13,357 bases of DNA, taken from the NCBI GenBank assembly GCA_039028695.1, contig JBCCHN010000142.1:1-13357 (forward strand), read 5' to 3'. Under the pieces are notes generated by a model. The model made no database searches. It was not told the origin of the DNA and saw nothing but the letters and a program-made list of their open reading frames with translations. Both the position numbers and the translations under genes were made by a program. Numbering within the stretch: the first letter of the stretch is position 1; each line of letters opens with the position of its first letter. Shown here piece after piece: positions 6,056-13,354 of this stretch. Origin of the DNA: JANQKX01 sp039028695 (lineage in GTDB: Bacteria; Pseudomonadota; Alphaproteobacteria; Kiloniellales; Kiloniellaceae).

Positions 6056-7411
6056 ATGGCGGAGTTCCCGAGTCTTGCGAAAGCAAAGAGCCTTAAAGAG
6101 GCCTTAGATGCTTTGGCTGCTGCAGAGATCGGGCTCGCCCATGTGGGCATCTTCGATCTGATGGGAACCTTTCGCGAGCGGCGCTTGAGGCTTGAGGATG
6201 TAGCTCAGGTGATGGACGGCGGCGGCACATTCGTCAATGTCCTTCCCCATTGGAACGCGGCAGAGCAACTGTTCGGTGGCGGGCCCTTTGTCGGCGAGAG
6301 TGTCAGCGTTGATGTGGCCTCAATTCGCCCCTACCCCTTTGAGGCGGGTAGCTGCCTTATGGTAGCTGATTACGGGGGAGGATCAGCGGCAATCTCACCG
6401 CGCCGACTGCTGCAGCGCCAGATAGAAAAGGCCGATGCGCTGGGATTTGGTGTTTCTGCTGCCTTGGAGTCCGAATTCTTTGTGTTGCGGGAGACCTGCG
6501 ACAGCCTGAGAGAAAGCGGTTTTTCACAGCTTCGCCCTTTCGCGCCGGACAACCGTTGTTGGGCCGGTGAAAGCGCTGCCACCCATGCCGAATTTGTTCA
6601 CGACCTAAGCGCGCTCTTGGCTCGAGGCGGCATGGACTTGTTGGCTCTTAGCCTGGAATTAGGGCCGGGCTGCTTTGAAGCAACGCACAAGGCGACCGGT
6701 CCCATGCGCGCCGCGGAAGATCACCTGTTTTTCAAAATGATGACAAAGGCCTTTTGCCGTCAACGGGGGCTGACCGCTGCCTTCATGGCCCAGTTGGACA
6801 GCACACTGCCGGGCCTTTCCCAACATCCGCATCTTTCGCTCTTCGAGAAAAGCAGTAAGCGAAACCTTTTTGTGGGTCCTGACGACGGCATGAGCGACCT
6901 GTTCAAACACTTTGTCGCCGGTGTTCTAAGCCTCATTCCCGAGGCCATGGCCCTCACCCACCACACAAGCAACGCCTATCGCCGAATCGCCCCCGGGAAC
7001 TGGGCTCCTAAATCGGCCTCTTGGGCGCGGCAAAACTACTCTGCAGCCGTTCGAGTGGTCACCGCGCCCCAAGAGGTTTGTCGTATGGAGTATCGCCTGC
7101 CCGGTGCGGATGCCAATCCCTATCTGAATTTAGCCTATGTCTTGGGGGCCGGCCTATGGGGCATCGAAGCCAAGGCAGAGCTGCCCGATGAATTCCTCGG
7201 CGGCAGCCCCGATGAAATGCCCGTGGCATCCACGCCCTTGCCCCATGACCTTTTCGAAGGCGCCTCTCGATTGGCCCGTTCGGAGCGTGCCGGCAGTATT
7301 TGGGGCTCTTCCTTTATCGAACACTTCCTTGCTGCCATTCGCAGTGAGGAGGCCGCGCTTCGACGCGAAGTAAGTGCTGCCGAACGCGCCCGTTACCTGG
7401 AAGTCGTATGA
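6056..7411 (+). CDS. Divergent glutamine-synthetase-like protein
   Basis: 451 residues with the glutamine synthetase / gamma-glutamylputrescine synthetase layout: an N-terminal beta-grasp (about 25-105) and a C-terminal catalytic domain (about 112-445). Kept features are the metal-site glutamates in LESEF (138, 140) and ELGPGCFE (201, 208), His257/His259, NAYRR (306-310) and RMEYRLPG with ANPYL. Changed features stand out. The usual K-P at the start of the ATP-binding signature is Q-L (246-247), the Gly/Ser-rich stretch reads PGLSQHPH, and the N-R of the NRxAxIR segment is N-Y (327-328). It may be a ligase for an unusual amine, or a weakly active or regulatory partner of the canonical paralogue encoded next. 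It is the first gene of the sigma-54 operon, with a weak purine-rich ribosome binding site. Confidence 0.85.
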   Translation: MAEFPSLAKAKSLKEALDALAAAEIGLAHVGIFDLMGTFRERRLRLEDVAQVMDGGGTFVNVLPHWNAAEQLFGGGPFVGESVSVDVASIRPYPFEAGSCLMVADYGGGSAAISPRRLLQRQIEKADALGFGVSAALESEFFVLRETCDSLRESGFSQLRPFAPDNRCWAGESAATHAEFVHDLSALLARGGMDLLALSLELGPGCFEATHKATGPMRAAEDHLFFKMMTKAFCRQRGLTAAFMAQLDSTLPGLSQHPHLSLFEKSSKRNLFVGPDDGMSDLFKHFVAGVLSLIPEAMALTHHTSNAYRRIAPGNWAPKSASWARQNYSAAVRVVTAPQEVCRMEYRLPGADANPYLNLAYVLGAGLWGIEAKAELPDEFLGGSPDEMPVASTPLPHDLFEGASRLARSERAGSIWGSSFIEHFLAAIRSEEAALRREVSAAERARYLEVV

Positions 7412-7430
7412 ATCTGGACGTCGCATGAAT
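7397..7430 (+). repeat. 17-bp tandem repeat over a stop codon
   Basis: CTGGAAGTCGTATGAAT (7397-7413) is followed directly by CTGGACGTCGCATGAAT (7414-7430), 15 of 17 identical. The first unit carries the last codons and the TGA of the glutamine-synthetase-like gene. The second forms the spacer before the next gene's ribosome binding site (AAGGAG at 7431). A small duplication that widened an originally tighter gene junction is likely. Confidence 0.75.
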
Positions 7431-7447
7431 AAGGAGACCAGACCCCG

Positions 7448-8914
7448 ATGAGCGATCTGCAAGACTATCTGAACGACCCGGCTCGCGAAGCTCTTATTCC
7501 CGAGGTAAGGGCGAAGATCGACTCCTTACAAATTGATGCGGTCTATTATCAATATATCTCCATCACCGGGCGCATTATGGGCAAAGTTGTGCCTGCCAAG
7601 CATTGGGAGAGGATGGCACACGAAGGCATGCAGACCTGGCTTGGCGGGGTCACCAATGTCTTTGCGGACCGGGACGGACAACTGATCGGTTTCCCGCCGA
7701 ACGCATCTGAGCTTCTCGCACTGCCCGACCCCGACACCTTCTGCCAATTACCATGGAATAAGCGCCTGGCTCGGGTCTTTTGCACGGTTTTTTTCAGCCG
7801 GGAAGATCCGGACCGACCGGAAGAGTTCTTGGATTCGGATTCTCGTGGCAACTTGAGACGTATCCATAAAAAGTTCCAAGAAGATCATGACGGACTGCAT
7901 CTGCGGGTAGGTTGCGAACCCGAGATGCTTTGGCTCAAACCGGGTGACGATCAACGACCCTACTACGAAACCACCAAACCTTATGCCTACCATATCGATC
8001 AGTTCGAGCAACTTTCCGATGTTTGGCTAAAGGTTTACGATTATGGCACCGCTATGGGTTTGGATATGATCCAAGGCGACCATGAAGATGCGCCCGGTCA
8101 AATCGAAATGAACTTTCAGTATGACGAGGCGCTCCGCACCAGTGACCGCTTGACCACCTATCGCCAACTTTGCGCCCAGGTCGCGCGGGAGTTCGGACTG
8201 ATCGCGGTCTTTATGTCAAAGCCCTACATGGGAATGCCGGCCAACGGCTGTCACCACAACCTATCACTTTGGCGCGGGGGTGAGGATTCTGTTGCCTCAG
8301 ATGGCGCAGATTCTCTGCCGGCCATGGATGAGGTCTTTTCCCATAGATCAGGCGGAAAGAATGAAATCGAAGATCCTGACCACAAGTGGATGCCCGCCGA
8401 TACCGGGCGTTTTGCGCTAGGCGGCATGCTGCAGCATTTGAATGCCTTAGTTGCGATCGGCTCATCAACCGTAAACTCTTATCGGCGTTTAAACGATACC
8501 GGAATGTGGGCGCCGGTTGGCGCCAGTTGGGGATTGCAAAATCGATCTTGCGCAATTCGCGTGTCCAGTCCGGATCGTTTTGAGTTTCGCTGTGTCGATA
8601 GCATGGTCAATCCCTATTTGATGCAGTCCGCCTTGTTGAAAGCCTTTGACGACGGCATCCGCAACAAAATTGATCCGGGAAAGCCGGAAGACCGTAATTT
8701 TGTCGATGTTTTGAACTCGGGCGAACCGGTCGAGCGCATCCCCACAACACTGAGAGATGCCCTTGACGCTTTGGCTGGCGACGAGGTGATTAGATCGGCC
8801 CTACCCGGTGACATGTATGGCATTTACGATTGGTATAAGCGGGATGAATGGAACAAATTTATTTGGCAGGTTTCTGATTGGGATGTGAAAACCTACTTGG
8901 ATTGTCTTCCCTAG
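7448..8914 (+). CDS. Glutamine synthetase family gamma-glutamyl ligase
   Basis: 488 residues with an intact GS catalytic core. Metal-site glutamates lie in GCEPEM (157, 159) and HEDAPGQIE (213, 220). The ATP-binding signature is complete: KPYMGMPANGCHHNLS (258-273). NSYRR (343-347), the ASWGLQNRSCAIRV arginines (366, 371) and FEFRCVDSMVNPYL follow. The enzyme should use ATP to join an amine or ammonia to the gamma-carboxyl of glutamate. Biosynthetic GlnA is unlikely: the setting is a catabolic, sigma-54-driven operon with a polyamine-type binding protein, and it lacks a clear adenylylation-loop Tyr motif. Compared with PuuA or GmaS it has an insertion around residues 276-318, which is acidic and Asp/Ser-rich. 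AAGGAG (7431-7436) lies 11 nt before the ATG. It probably acts together with the divergent paralogue upstream. Confidence 0.88.
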   Translation: MSDLQDYLNDPAREALIPEVRAKIDSLQIDAVYYQYISITGRIMGKVVPAKHWERMAHEGMQTWLGGVTNVFADRDGQLIGFPPNASELLALPDPDTFCQLPWNKRLARVFCTVFFSREDPDRPEEFLDSDSRGNLRRIHKKFQEDHDGLHLRVGCEPEMLWLKPGDDQRPYYETTKPYAYHIDQFEQLSDVWLKVYDYGTAMGLDMIQGDHEDAPGQIEMNFQYDEALRTSDRLTTYRQLCAQVAREFGLIAVFMSKPYMGMPANGCHHNLSLWRGGEDSVASDGADSLPAMDEVFSHRSGGKNEIEDPDHKWMPADTGRFALGGMLQHLNALVAIGSSTVNSYRRLNDTGMWAPVGASWGLQNRSCAIRVSSPDRFEFRCVDSMVNPYLMQSALLKAFDDGIRNKIDPGKPEDRNFVDVLNSGEPVERIPTTLRDALDALAGDEVIRSALPGDMYGIYDWYKRDEWNKFIWQVSDWDVKTYLDCLP

Positions 8915-8937
8915 CAGCTCAATGGTACGAGGCGACA

Positions 8938-9804
8938 TTGTTTAAGCTTAGCCAGGACCAAATCGATTCATTCGAGCGAGACGGCTTTTTAATTGTCGAC
9001 AAATTGATCGACGAGGAAACGGTCGAGATCTTGCGCGAACGGTTTAACTGTCTCTTTAAGGGAGAGTTTGAAACGGGTGTCATGCCGGATGAAGTAAATT
9101 GGCAGGAGGGCAGTGGCGACCCCAGCCTTACCCGCCAAATTTGCAATGGCTGGAAAGCAGATCGTTCTATTGCAAAGGTCGTGCTGCGGGCCGATCTTGG
9201 ACAGGCGATCGCTGAATTGGGCGACTGGCCCGGCACCCGTATTATGATCGACAACGTTCTCTGGAAACCGGCGAAGACAAGACCGCTCGCCTACCATCAG
9301 GATAACGCTTACCTCAAGTGGTTCGAGCCTTCGCAGTTATTGAGTTGTTGGATTGCGCTCGATGATACGACGGCCGACTCTGGAACCATAGAATTTGTAC
9401 GTGGATCACATCGCTGGCGACACTCGATGCCCGAAGGGGAATTCCATGGTCCAAAGGACTACCGAAAATATATGGAGGTGGCGGCCGCCAAGGAAGGCGT
9501 GACACCGGAAATCGTTCATGTGGAAGTTCCAAAAGGTGGTGGGTCTTTTCACCATGGGTGGACCTGGCACGGCTCGGGCGATAACCTTTCCACGAGCCGA
9601 ACTCGGCGTTCCTTGGTTTTACATGCAATGCGCAGTGACACCCATTATGTACCCGATCATCTGGGCCAGGGAACGGGTGGCATCTATAGCCGCTACAAAC
9701 GCCTCGGGGACGACCTGATTGACGAGAACTATTTCCCTATCCTTTGGACAAGAGACGGCTACCGAACTGCCGGTATTGAGAGCTACTTGCAGGTGGCCCC
9801 ATGA
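8938..9804 (+). CDS. Phytanoyl-CoA dioxygenase (PhyH) family oxygenase
   Basis: About 288 residues, typical for bacterial PhyH proteins. It opens with the family-typical LSQDQIDSFERDGFLIVDKLID. Iron ligands are visible as YHQDNAY (His120, Asp122) and WHGSGDN (His211), and 2-oxoglutarate is probably held by the RTRRS arginines (223/224). Bacterial members hydroxylate small polar substrates, ectoine and related compounds among them, so the human lipid substrate should not be assumed. Start: the TTG at 8938 has GAGG (8929-8932) 5 nt upstream and places the family motif at the N-terminus. A longer in-frame reading from 8878 would overlap the upstream gene by 37 bp and adds no family sequence. It lies 23 nt after the GS-family ligase and ends in an ATGA overlap with the double-PAS gene, so it belongs to the operon. 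Confidence 0.87.
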   Translation: MFKLSQDQIDSFERDGFLIVDKLIDEETVEILRERFNCLFKGEFETGVMPDEVNWQEGSGDPSLTRQICNGWKADRSIAKVVLRADLGQAIAELGDWPGTRIMIDNVLWKPAKTRPLAYHQDNAYLKWFEPSQLLSCWIALDDTTADSGTIEFVRGSHRWRHSMPEGEFHGPKDYRKYMEVAAAKEGVTPEIVHVEVPKGGGSFHHGWTWHGSGDNLSTSRTRRSLVLHAMRSDTHYVPDHLGQGTGGIYSRYKRLGDDLIDENYFPILWTRDGYRTAGIESYLQVAP

Positions 9805-10646
9805 ACGAGACAAGAAAGCTTGAGCAGGAGTTAATGCGCCTGAGGGCAGAAAACGAAATGTTGCGCAGCTTCGTCAACACCTCAAAAGACGCCTTATGGT
9901 GCATGGAGTTTTCCGAACCCGTTGACCTGACAGCGCCAGAAGCCGAAATTATTCGCCAAGTTTTCGAAAATGAAAGCCATTGGCGCCTTTGTAACCAGGC
10001 CATGGCAGAGCTTTACAAATTGCCGGCGTACAAAGATTTTAATGCACAAAATGTTCGCTTTGTCTTTCCCCGCAATCCGGAGAATGAGGAATTCGTTAAG
10101 AACCTGATCGCAAACGACTTTAATCTAGACGGTGCTCCCTCACTGGACCAAACCTATGAGAAAGAATGGATACAGGCGGAAAACGATGTGCGGGCAAGCA
10201 TTGAGAACGGTATGCTGCGCCGAATGTGGGGCGCGGTTCGCAACATCAGCCGGCAAAAAAGACGGGAACAGGAACTCACCGATCGCCTCGATTCTTTGGT
10301 CAATGTTCTGAGCGCCATACCCGATCCGATATTGGTCCTGGGCGAAGACGGTAACCTGCAGGCGGCCAATCCCGCGCTGGAATGGGCTTTCGGCTGGCAA
10401 CTGGATGATGTGTTGGGCCGACCCGTATCGGAATTGGTGGACTTTCCCGATGGATTAGCCGCTCTCACGGCGGCGCCGGAGCCCGGCGAACGGTCTCTGG
10501 CCGTGGCCGTATCGGTGGAAACACCCGCCGGGCGTCCCCGAAAGTGCAATGCACATGTTTCAGCTTTTTTAACCCACAACAACGACCGGCGGATCGTGGT
10601 CACCCTGAGCGGGTTTTCGCCGGCCATTGCGGCAAACACAGGATAA
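9801..10646 (+). CDS. Orphan double-PAS protein without output domain
   Basis: 281 residues. An N-terminal Leu/Glu-rich coiled coil (1-24) leads into a first PAS-like domain (about 25-150), with the block WCMEFSEPVDLTAPEAEIIRQ-type residues seen in many alphaproteobacterial PAS sensors. A short basic linker helix (150-168) follows, then a second PAS domain (about 165-270) with IPDPILVLGEDGNLQAANPA. No kinase, GGDEF, HTH or AAA+ module follows, and the protein ends 3 nt before the ATG of the sigma-54 activator. No transmembrane segment is seen, so it should be cytoplasmic. It starts in an ATGA overlap with the PhyH gene, with AGGTGG just upstream. It probably senses a ligand and acts through contact with the activator, which has a PAS domain of its own (inference). 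Confidence 0.8.
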   Translation: MNETRKLEQELMRLRAENEMLRSFVNTSKDALWCMEFSEPVDLTAPEAEIIRQVFENESHWRLCNQAMAELYKLPAYKDFNAQNVRFVFPRNPENEEFVKNLIANDFNLDGAPSLDQTYEKEWIQAENDVRASIENGMLRRMWGAVRNISRQKRREQELTDRLDSLVNVLSAIPDPILVLGEDGNLQAANPALEWAFGWQLDDVLGRPVSELVDFPDGLAALTAAPEPGERSLAVAVSVETPAGRPRKCNAHVSAFLTHNNDRRIVVTLSGFSPAIAANTG

Positions 10647-10649
10647 GCC

Positions 10650-12107
10650 ATGGTGCGCTTTAAAGCCATCGACATGGGCGTTGGAGAAAGTGACACCTCC
10701 GATTTGTTCACCATGCTCGCCAGCCCAACTTTTCAGACATTTTTTGATAAGACGTCTGATGGGCTCATGGTTTTGGATGCACAAGATCGAGTTTGTGCCG
10801 TCAACAATGCAGCGTTGCAAATTAATGGGCTGCAAAGAGGAGAAACTTTGGGCAGCAGTCTCCTTGAGCTGATGGAAAAAAGCCAATTGGATTGGGGAAG
10901 CGACAACGACGGAGCGATGGCAAAAAGGCGAGACTTCCACTCGACCAGTGAAGACGGCAGGGCTATTCTGACGTCATTCCGATCTTTGCCCGCTCATGAT
11001 GGCCAGCCGGCACTCACCATCGTCACCCAGCGGGATCTCCAGGTTTTGGACCATATGCGCCGCAGTGCTTCCGGTTTGCGTGGGGGTAACGTCTTTAAAT
11101 TCACGTCCGAACGGGACATTGTGCCCGACTTCGAAAAGCAGAAAAGCCTTTCGCCGAATATAAAACATATCATCGAGCGCAGTACGCGTGCCCTTCATCA
11201 GCGCGCGCGCCTGCTCTTACTAGGTGAATCGGGAACTGGCAAAACGGAATTGGCCCGTTATCTGCACCGCGTCGTGGGCACACGAGAAGAACCCTTCATT
11301 CATGTCAACTGTGGCGCCATCCCGGAAAGCCTTTTTGAGTCTGAGATGTTTGGCTACGAAAAGGGTGCCTTTACCGGCGCCCTGCAGAGTGGCAAAAAAG
11401 GCCTGATCGAGTCCGCCGAAGGCGGGACACTGTTTTTGGACGAAGTCGGCGAGATCCCCCTTTTCAGTCAGGCCAAACTGCTGAAGTTCCTTGAGGACGG
11501 TATGATTCAACGCCTTGGGGGTCGGTCCTCTCGCCGCATCAATACACGCATCGTCTCCGCTACAAATCGGGACCTCTGGGGTCTTGTCGGCGAGTCCAAG
11601 TTTCGTCGCGACCTTTATTACCGCTTGGCGGTGATCACGATTGAACTTACGCCCTTACGGGACCTGCCGGCGCTTACGGCTCACTTGATTGAGCATTTTG
11701 TCGCGATTGCCAACCGGATGCGTTCGCCGGCATTGGAAATTACCCCCAATTGCCGCCAAGCGCTCTTGGCGTATGACTTCCCCGGGAACATTCGTGAATT
11801 ACACAACATCATCCAGCACCTGTCCGTGGTATCGAACGAAAAAGCCGAGGTGGGCAACCTTCCTCAACAGATTACAAAAGAGGAACCGGCAGGTCCGGTA
11901 ACATCCGATTTTGTTGCCCAAGCCACGTCCAACAGGGAACTATGGCAAGATCAAACTGAGACAAAAAGTTTGAAGCAGTTGGTCGGTCAGTTCGAACGGG
12001 ACATCATCGCCCAAGCCATAAGTCGACACGGGAGTAAACGCAAAGCCGCTAAGGCACTGGGTGTCGATATCGGAACGATCGTGCGCAAAACAAAGGTGTC
12101 AACATGA
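10650..12107 (+). CDS. Sigma-54-dependent transcriptional activator (PAS-AAA+-HTH)
   Basis: 485 residues, typical for a bacterial enhancer-binding protein. A PAS domain (about 25-130: FFDKTSDGLMVLDAQDRVCAVN) replaces a receiver domain, so it is ligand- or partner-controlled and not phosphorylated. The AAA+ domain has Walker A GESGTGKT (192-199), the sigma-54-contacting loop GAFTGA (239-244), Walker B LFLDE (261-265), sensor/arginine region RRDLYYRLAV (319-328) and FPGNIREL (377-384). The C-terminus is a Fis/TyrR-type helix-turn-helix (about 447-483) with SKRKAAKALGVDIGTIVRK. It begins 3 nt after the double-PAS gene, with AGGA 6 nt before the ATG. It is the obvious activator for the -24/-12 promoter at 5948, which would make the operon positively autoregulated. 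Its DNA sites may be the TGTAA half-sites upstream of that promoter. Confidence 0.93.
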   Translation: MVRFKAIDMGVGESDTSDLFTMLASPTFQTFFDKTSDGLMVLDAQDRVCAVNNAALQINGLQRGETLGSSLLELMEKSQLDWGSDNDGAMAKRRDFHSTSEDGRAILTSFRSLPAHDGQPALTIVTQRDLQVLDHMRRSASGLRGGNVFKFTSERDIVPDFEKQKSLSPNIKHIIERSTRALHQRARLLLLGESGTGKTELARYLHRVVGTREEPFIHVNCGAIPESLFESEMFGYEKGAFTGALQSGKKGLIESAEGGTLFLDEVGEIPLFSQAKLLKFLEDGMIQRLGGRSSRRINTRIVSATNRDLWGLVGESKFRRDLYYRLAVITIELTPLRDLPALTAHLIEHFVAIANRMRSPALEITPNCRQALLAYDFPGNIRELHNIIQHLSVVSNEKAEVGNLPQQITKEEPAGPVTSDFVAQATSNRELWQDQTETKSLKQLVGQFERDIIAQAISRHGSKRKAAKALGVDIGTIVRKTKVST

Positions 12108-12232
12108 CGGCTCATCCGGTCCCAGAAGGGACCGCACCCCTGGCTCATACCGCCCACGGCATTCCGCTGTCCTGCCGTCGCATAGACCGTGAGCGGACGG
12201 GTCGCAACACCGACAGAAGAAGCGAATCATAA
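12104..12232 (+). CDS. 42-codon mini-ORF between activator and binding protein
   Basis: The ATG overlaps the activator's TGA (ATGA at 12104-12107). The frame runs 42 codons to TAA (12230-12232), ending 14 nt before the binding-protein gene. The peptide (MTAHPVPEGTAPLAHTAHG..., then Arg-rich CRRIDRERTGRNTDRRSES) is polar with a basic C-terminal half; no family is recognised. It could be translated by coupling, be the stump of a lost gene, or be chance. In favour of something real, it fills the gap almost exactly; against it, there is no clear ribosome binding site and the composition is low in hydrophobic residues. Confidence 0.3.
   Translation: MTAHPVPEGTAPLAHTAHGIPLSCRRIDRERTGRNTDRRSES
12117..12134 (+). 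other. Stable hairpin just after the activator gene
   Basis: CGGTCCC-AGAA-GGGACCG, 7 perfect GC-rich base pairs with a 4-nt loop, 9 nt after the activator stop codon. No T-run follows. It may slow transcription, protect the downstream mRNA end or set different levels for regulator and transporter; a classical intrinsic terminator it is not. Confidence 0.5.
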
Positions 12233-12246
12233 GCAAGGAGGAAAAA

Positions 12247-13308
12247 ATGAAAAAAACGATCAAGAGTGTCTTGGGATCAACCGTTGCGGCGTGCGTCGCG
12301 ACTGTTATGTCGTCCGGTGCTTGGGCGGAGGGAGAACTTAACCTTCTGACCTGGGAAGGCTATGCCGACGATAGTTTCATTCAGCCTTTCGAGGAAGCAA
12401 CTGGCTGCAAAGTTTCTGCCACCTATGTGGGCTCCAACGACGACTTCGCGCCAAAGCTTGCGGCCGGCGGCGGTATCTACGATCTAATTTCCCCCTCGAT
12501 CGACACCACAAAGATCATGATCCAAGCCGGTTTTGTCGATCCCATTGACACCGCTAAAGTAGAAGGGTTTGCGGACCTCTATCCGCAGTTCACCGGAGCC
12601 GAAGGCATCAACCACGATGGCGGCGTTTACGGCGTGCCTTTCACCTGGGGGTCGATCCCCTTTATGTATCGGGTCGACAAGTTTGATTCGCCCCCAACGT
12701 CGCTCGCCGAACTCTGGTCGGATGAGTTAAGCGGCAAGATCTCGCTCTGGGACGACAAGAGCTCTCTTTATGTAGCCTCGCGCGTGCTCGGAAACATGGA
12801 CATATTCGATCTTTCAGACGAGGAGTTGGATGCCGCGAAGCAGAAGCTGATTTCCCAAAAGGGATTGGTTCGGAAGTACTGGGCGACGGCTGGCGAGCTG
12901 GTTGACCTCTATGCATCGGGCGAGGTCTGGATCTCGAACACTTGGGGCGGGTATCAATCGTCGCTGCTGGCCGATCAGGGTATTGAAGTTCAGGAGTTCA
13001 TTCCGGAAGAAGGTGCCGAAGGTTGGATGGATTCTTGGATGCTGGTCAAGGACAGTCCCAACGCAGACTGTGCCTATCAGTTCATGAATATGGCGATCGC
13101 CGAGCAAGGTCAGTGCGGCGTTGCTAACATTACTGGTTACTCTGTCAGCAACCCAGCGGCGGCCAAGGCCTGCATGTCGCCGGAAATGTTCTCGGCTTTG
13201 CACCAAGACGACCTGACTTATCTTGACAGCCTGCTGTTGTGGGAAAATCTGGGGCCACGCTTGGAGGCCTATACCAACGTTTGGAATGCGGTCAAAGCTG
13301 CAAACTAA
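12247..13308 (+). CDS. PotD/PotF-type periplasmic polyamine-binding protein
   Basis: 353 residues, the usual length for ABC-transporter spermidine/putrescine-binding proteins. The signal peptide has a basic start (MKKTIK), a hydrophobic core and cleavage after GAWA (residue 27). The mature protein opens with LNLLTWEGYADD, the family's ligand-site strand. It continues with YDLISPS, VYGVPFTWGSIPFMYRVD, SGKISLWDD, LVDLYASGEVWISNTWGG and the C-terminal YTNVWNAVKAAN. Acidic residues such as Glu37, Asp40-41 and Asp169-170 are plausible partners for positively charged amines, though the exact ligand cannot be read. A near-perfect AAGGAGG lies 5 nt before the ATG, which predicts high expression. Permease and ATPase genes would be expected beyond the window edge. 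It is likely co-transcribed at least partly with the operon; no separate promoter was found in the 139-bp gap. Confidence 0.92.
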   Translation: MKKTIKSVLGSTVAACVATVMSSGAWAEGELNLLTWEGYADDSFIQPFEEATGCKVSATYVGSNDDFAPKLAAGGGIYDLISPSIDTTKIMIQAGFVDPIDTAKVEGFADLYPQFTGAEGINHDGGVYGVPFTWGSIPFMYRVDKFDSPPTSLAELWSDELSGKISLWDDKSSLYVASRVLGNMDIFDLSDEELDAAKQKLISQKGLVRKYWATAGELVDLYASGEVWISNTWGGYQSSLLADQGIEVQEFIPEEGAEGWMDSWMLVKDSPNADCAYQFMNMAIAEQGQCGVANITGYSVSNPAAAKACMSPEMFSALHQDDLTYLDSLLLWENLGPRLEAYTNVWNAVKAAN

Positions 13309-13322
13309 GGCCAAAGGATTTG

Positions 13323-13354
13323 TCCGCCGGGCCGCTATGACCCGGTCCGGCGGA
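13323..13354 (+). terminator. Strong hairpin after the binding-protein gene
   Basis: TCCGCCGGGCCG (13323-13334) pairs with CGGTCCGGCGGA (13343-13354): 12 base pairs including one G-U, with an 8-nt loop, 14 nt after the stop codon. The window ends 3 nt later, so a T-run cannot be judged. Such structures commonly lie between a highly expressed binding protein and its permease genes, either as partial terminators or as 3'-end protectors. Confidence 0.6.

Noticed and set aside
8878..8937. N-terminal extension of the PhyH gene from a TTG at 8878
   Set aside because: It would overlap the upstream gene by 37 bp, adds no family sequence, and the TTG at 8938 has a better ribosome binding site.
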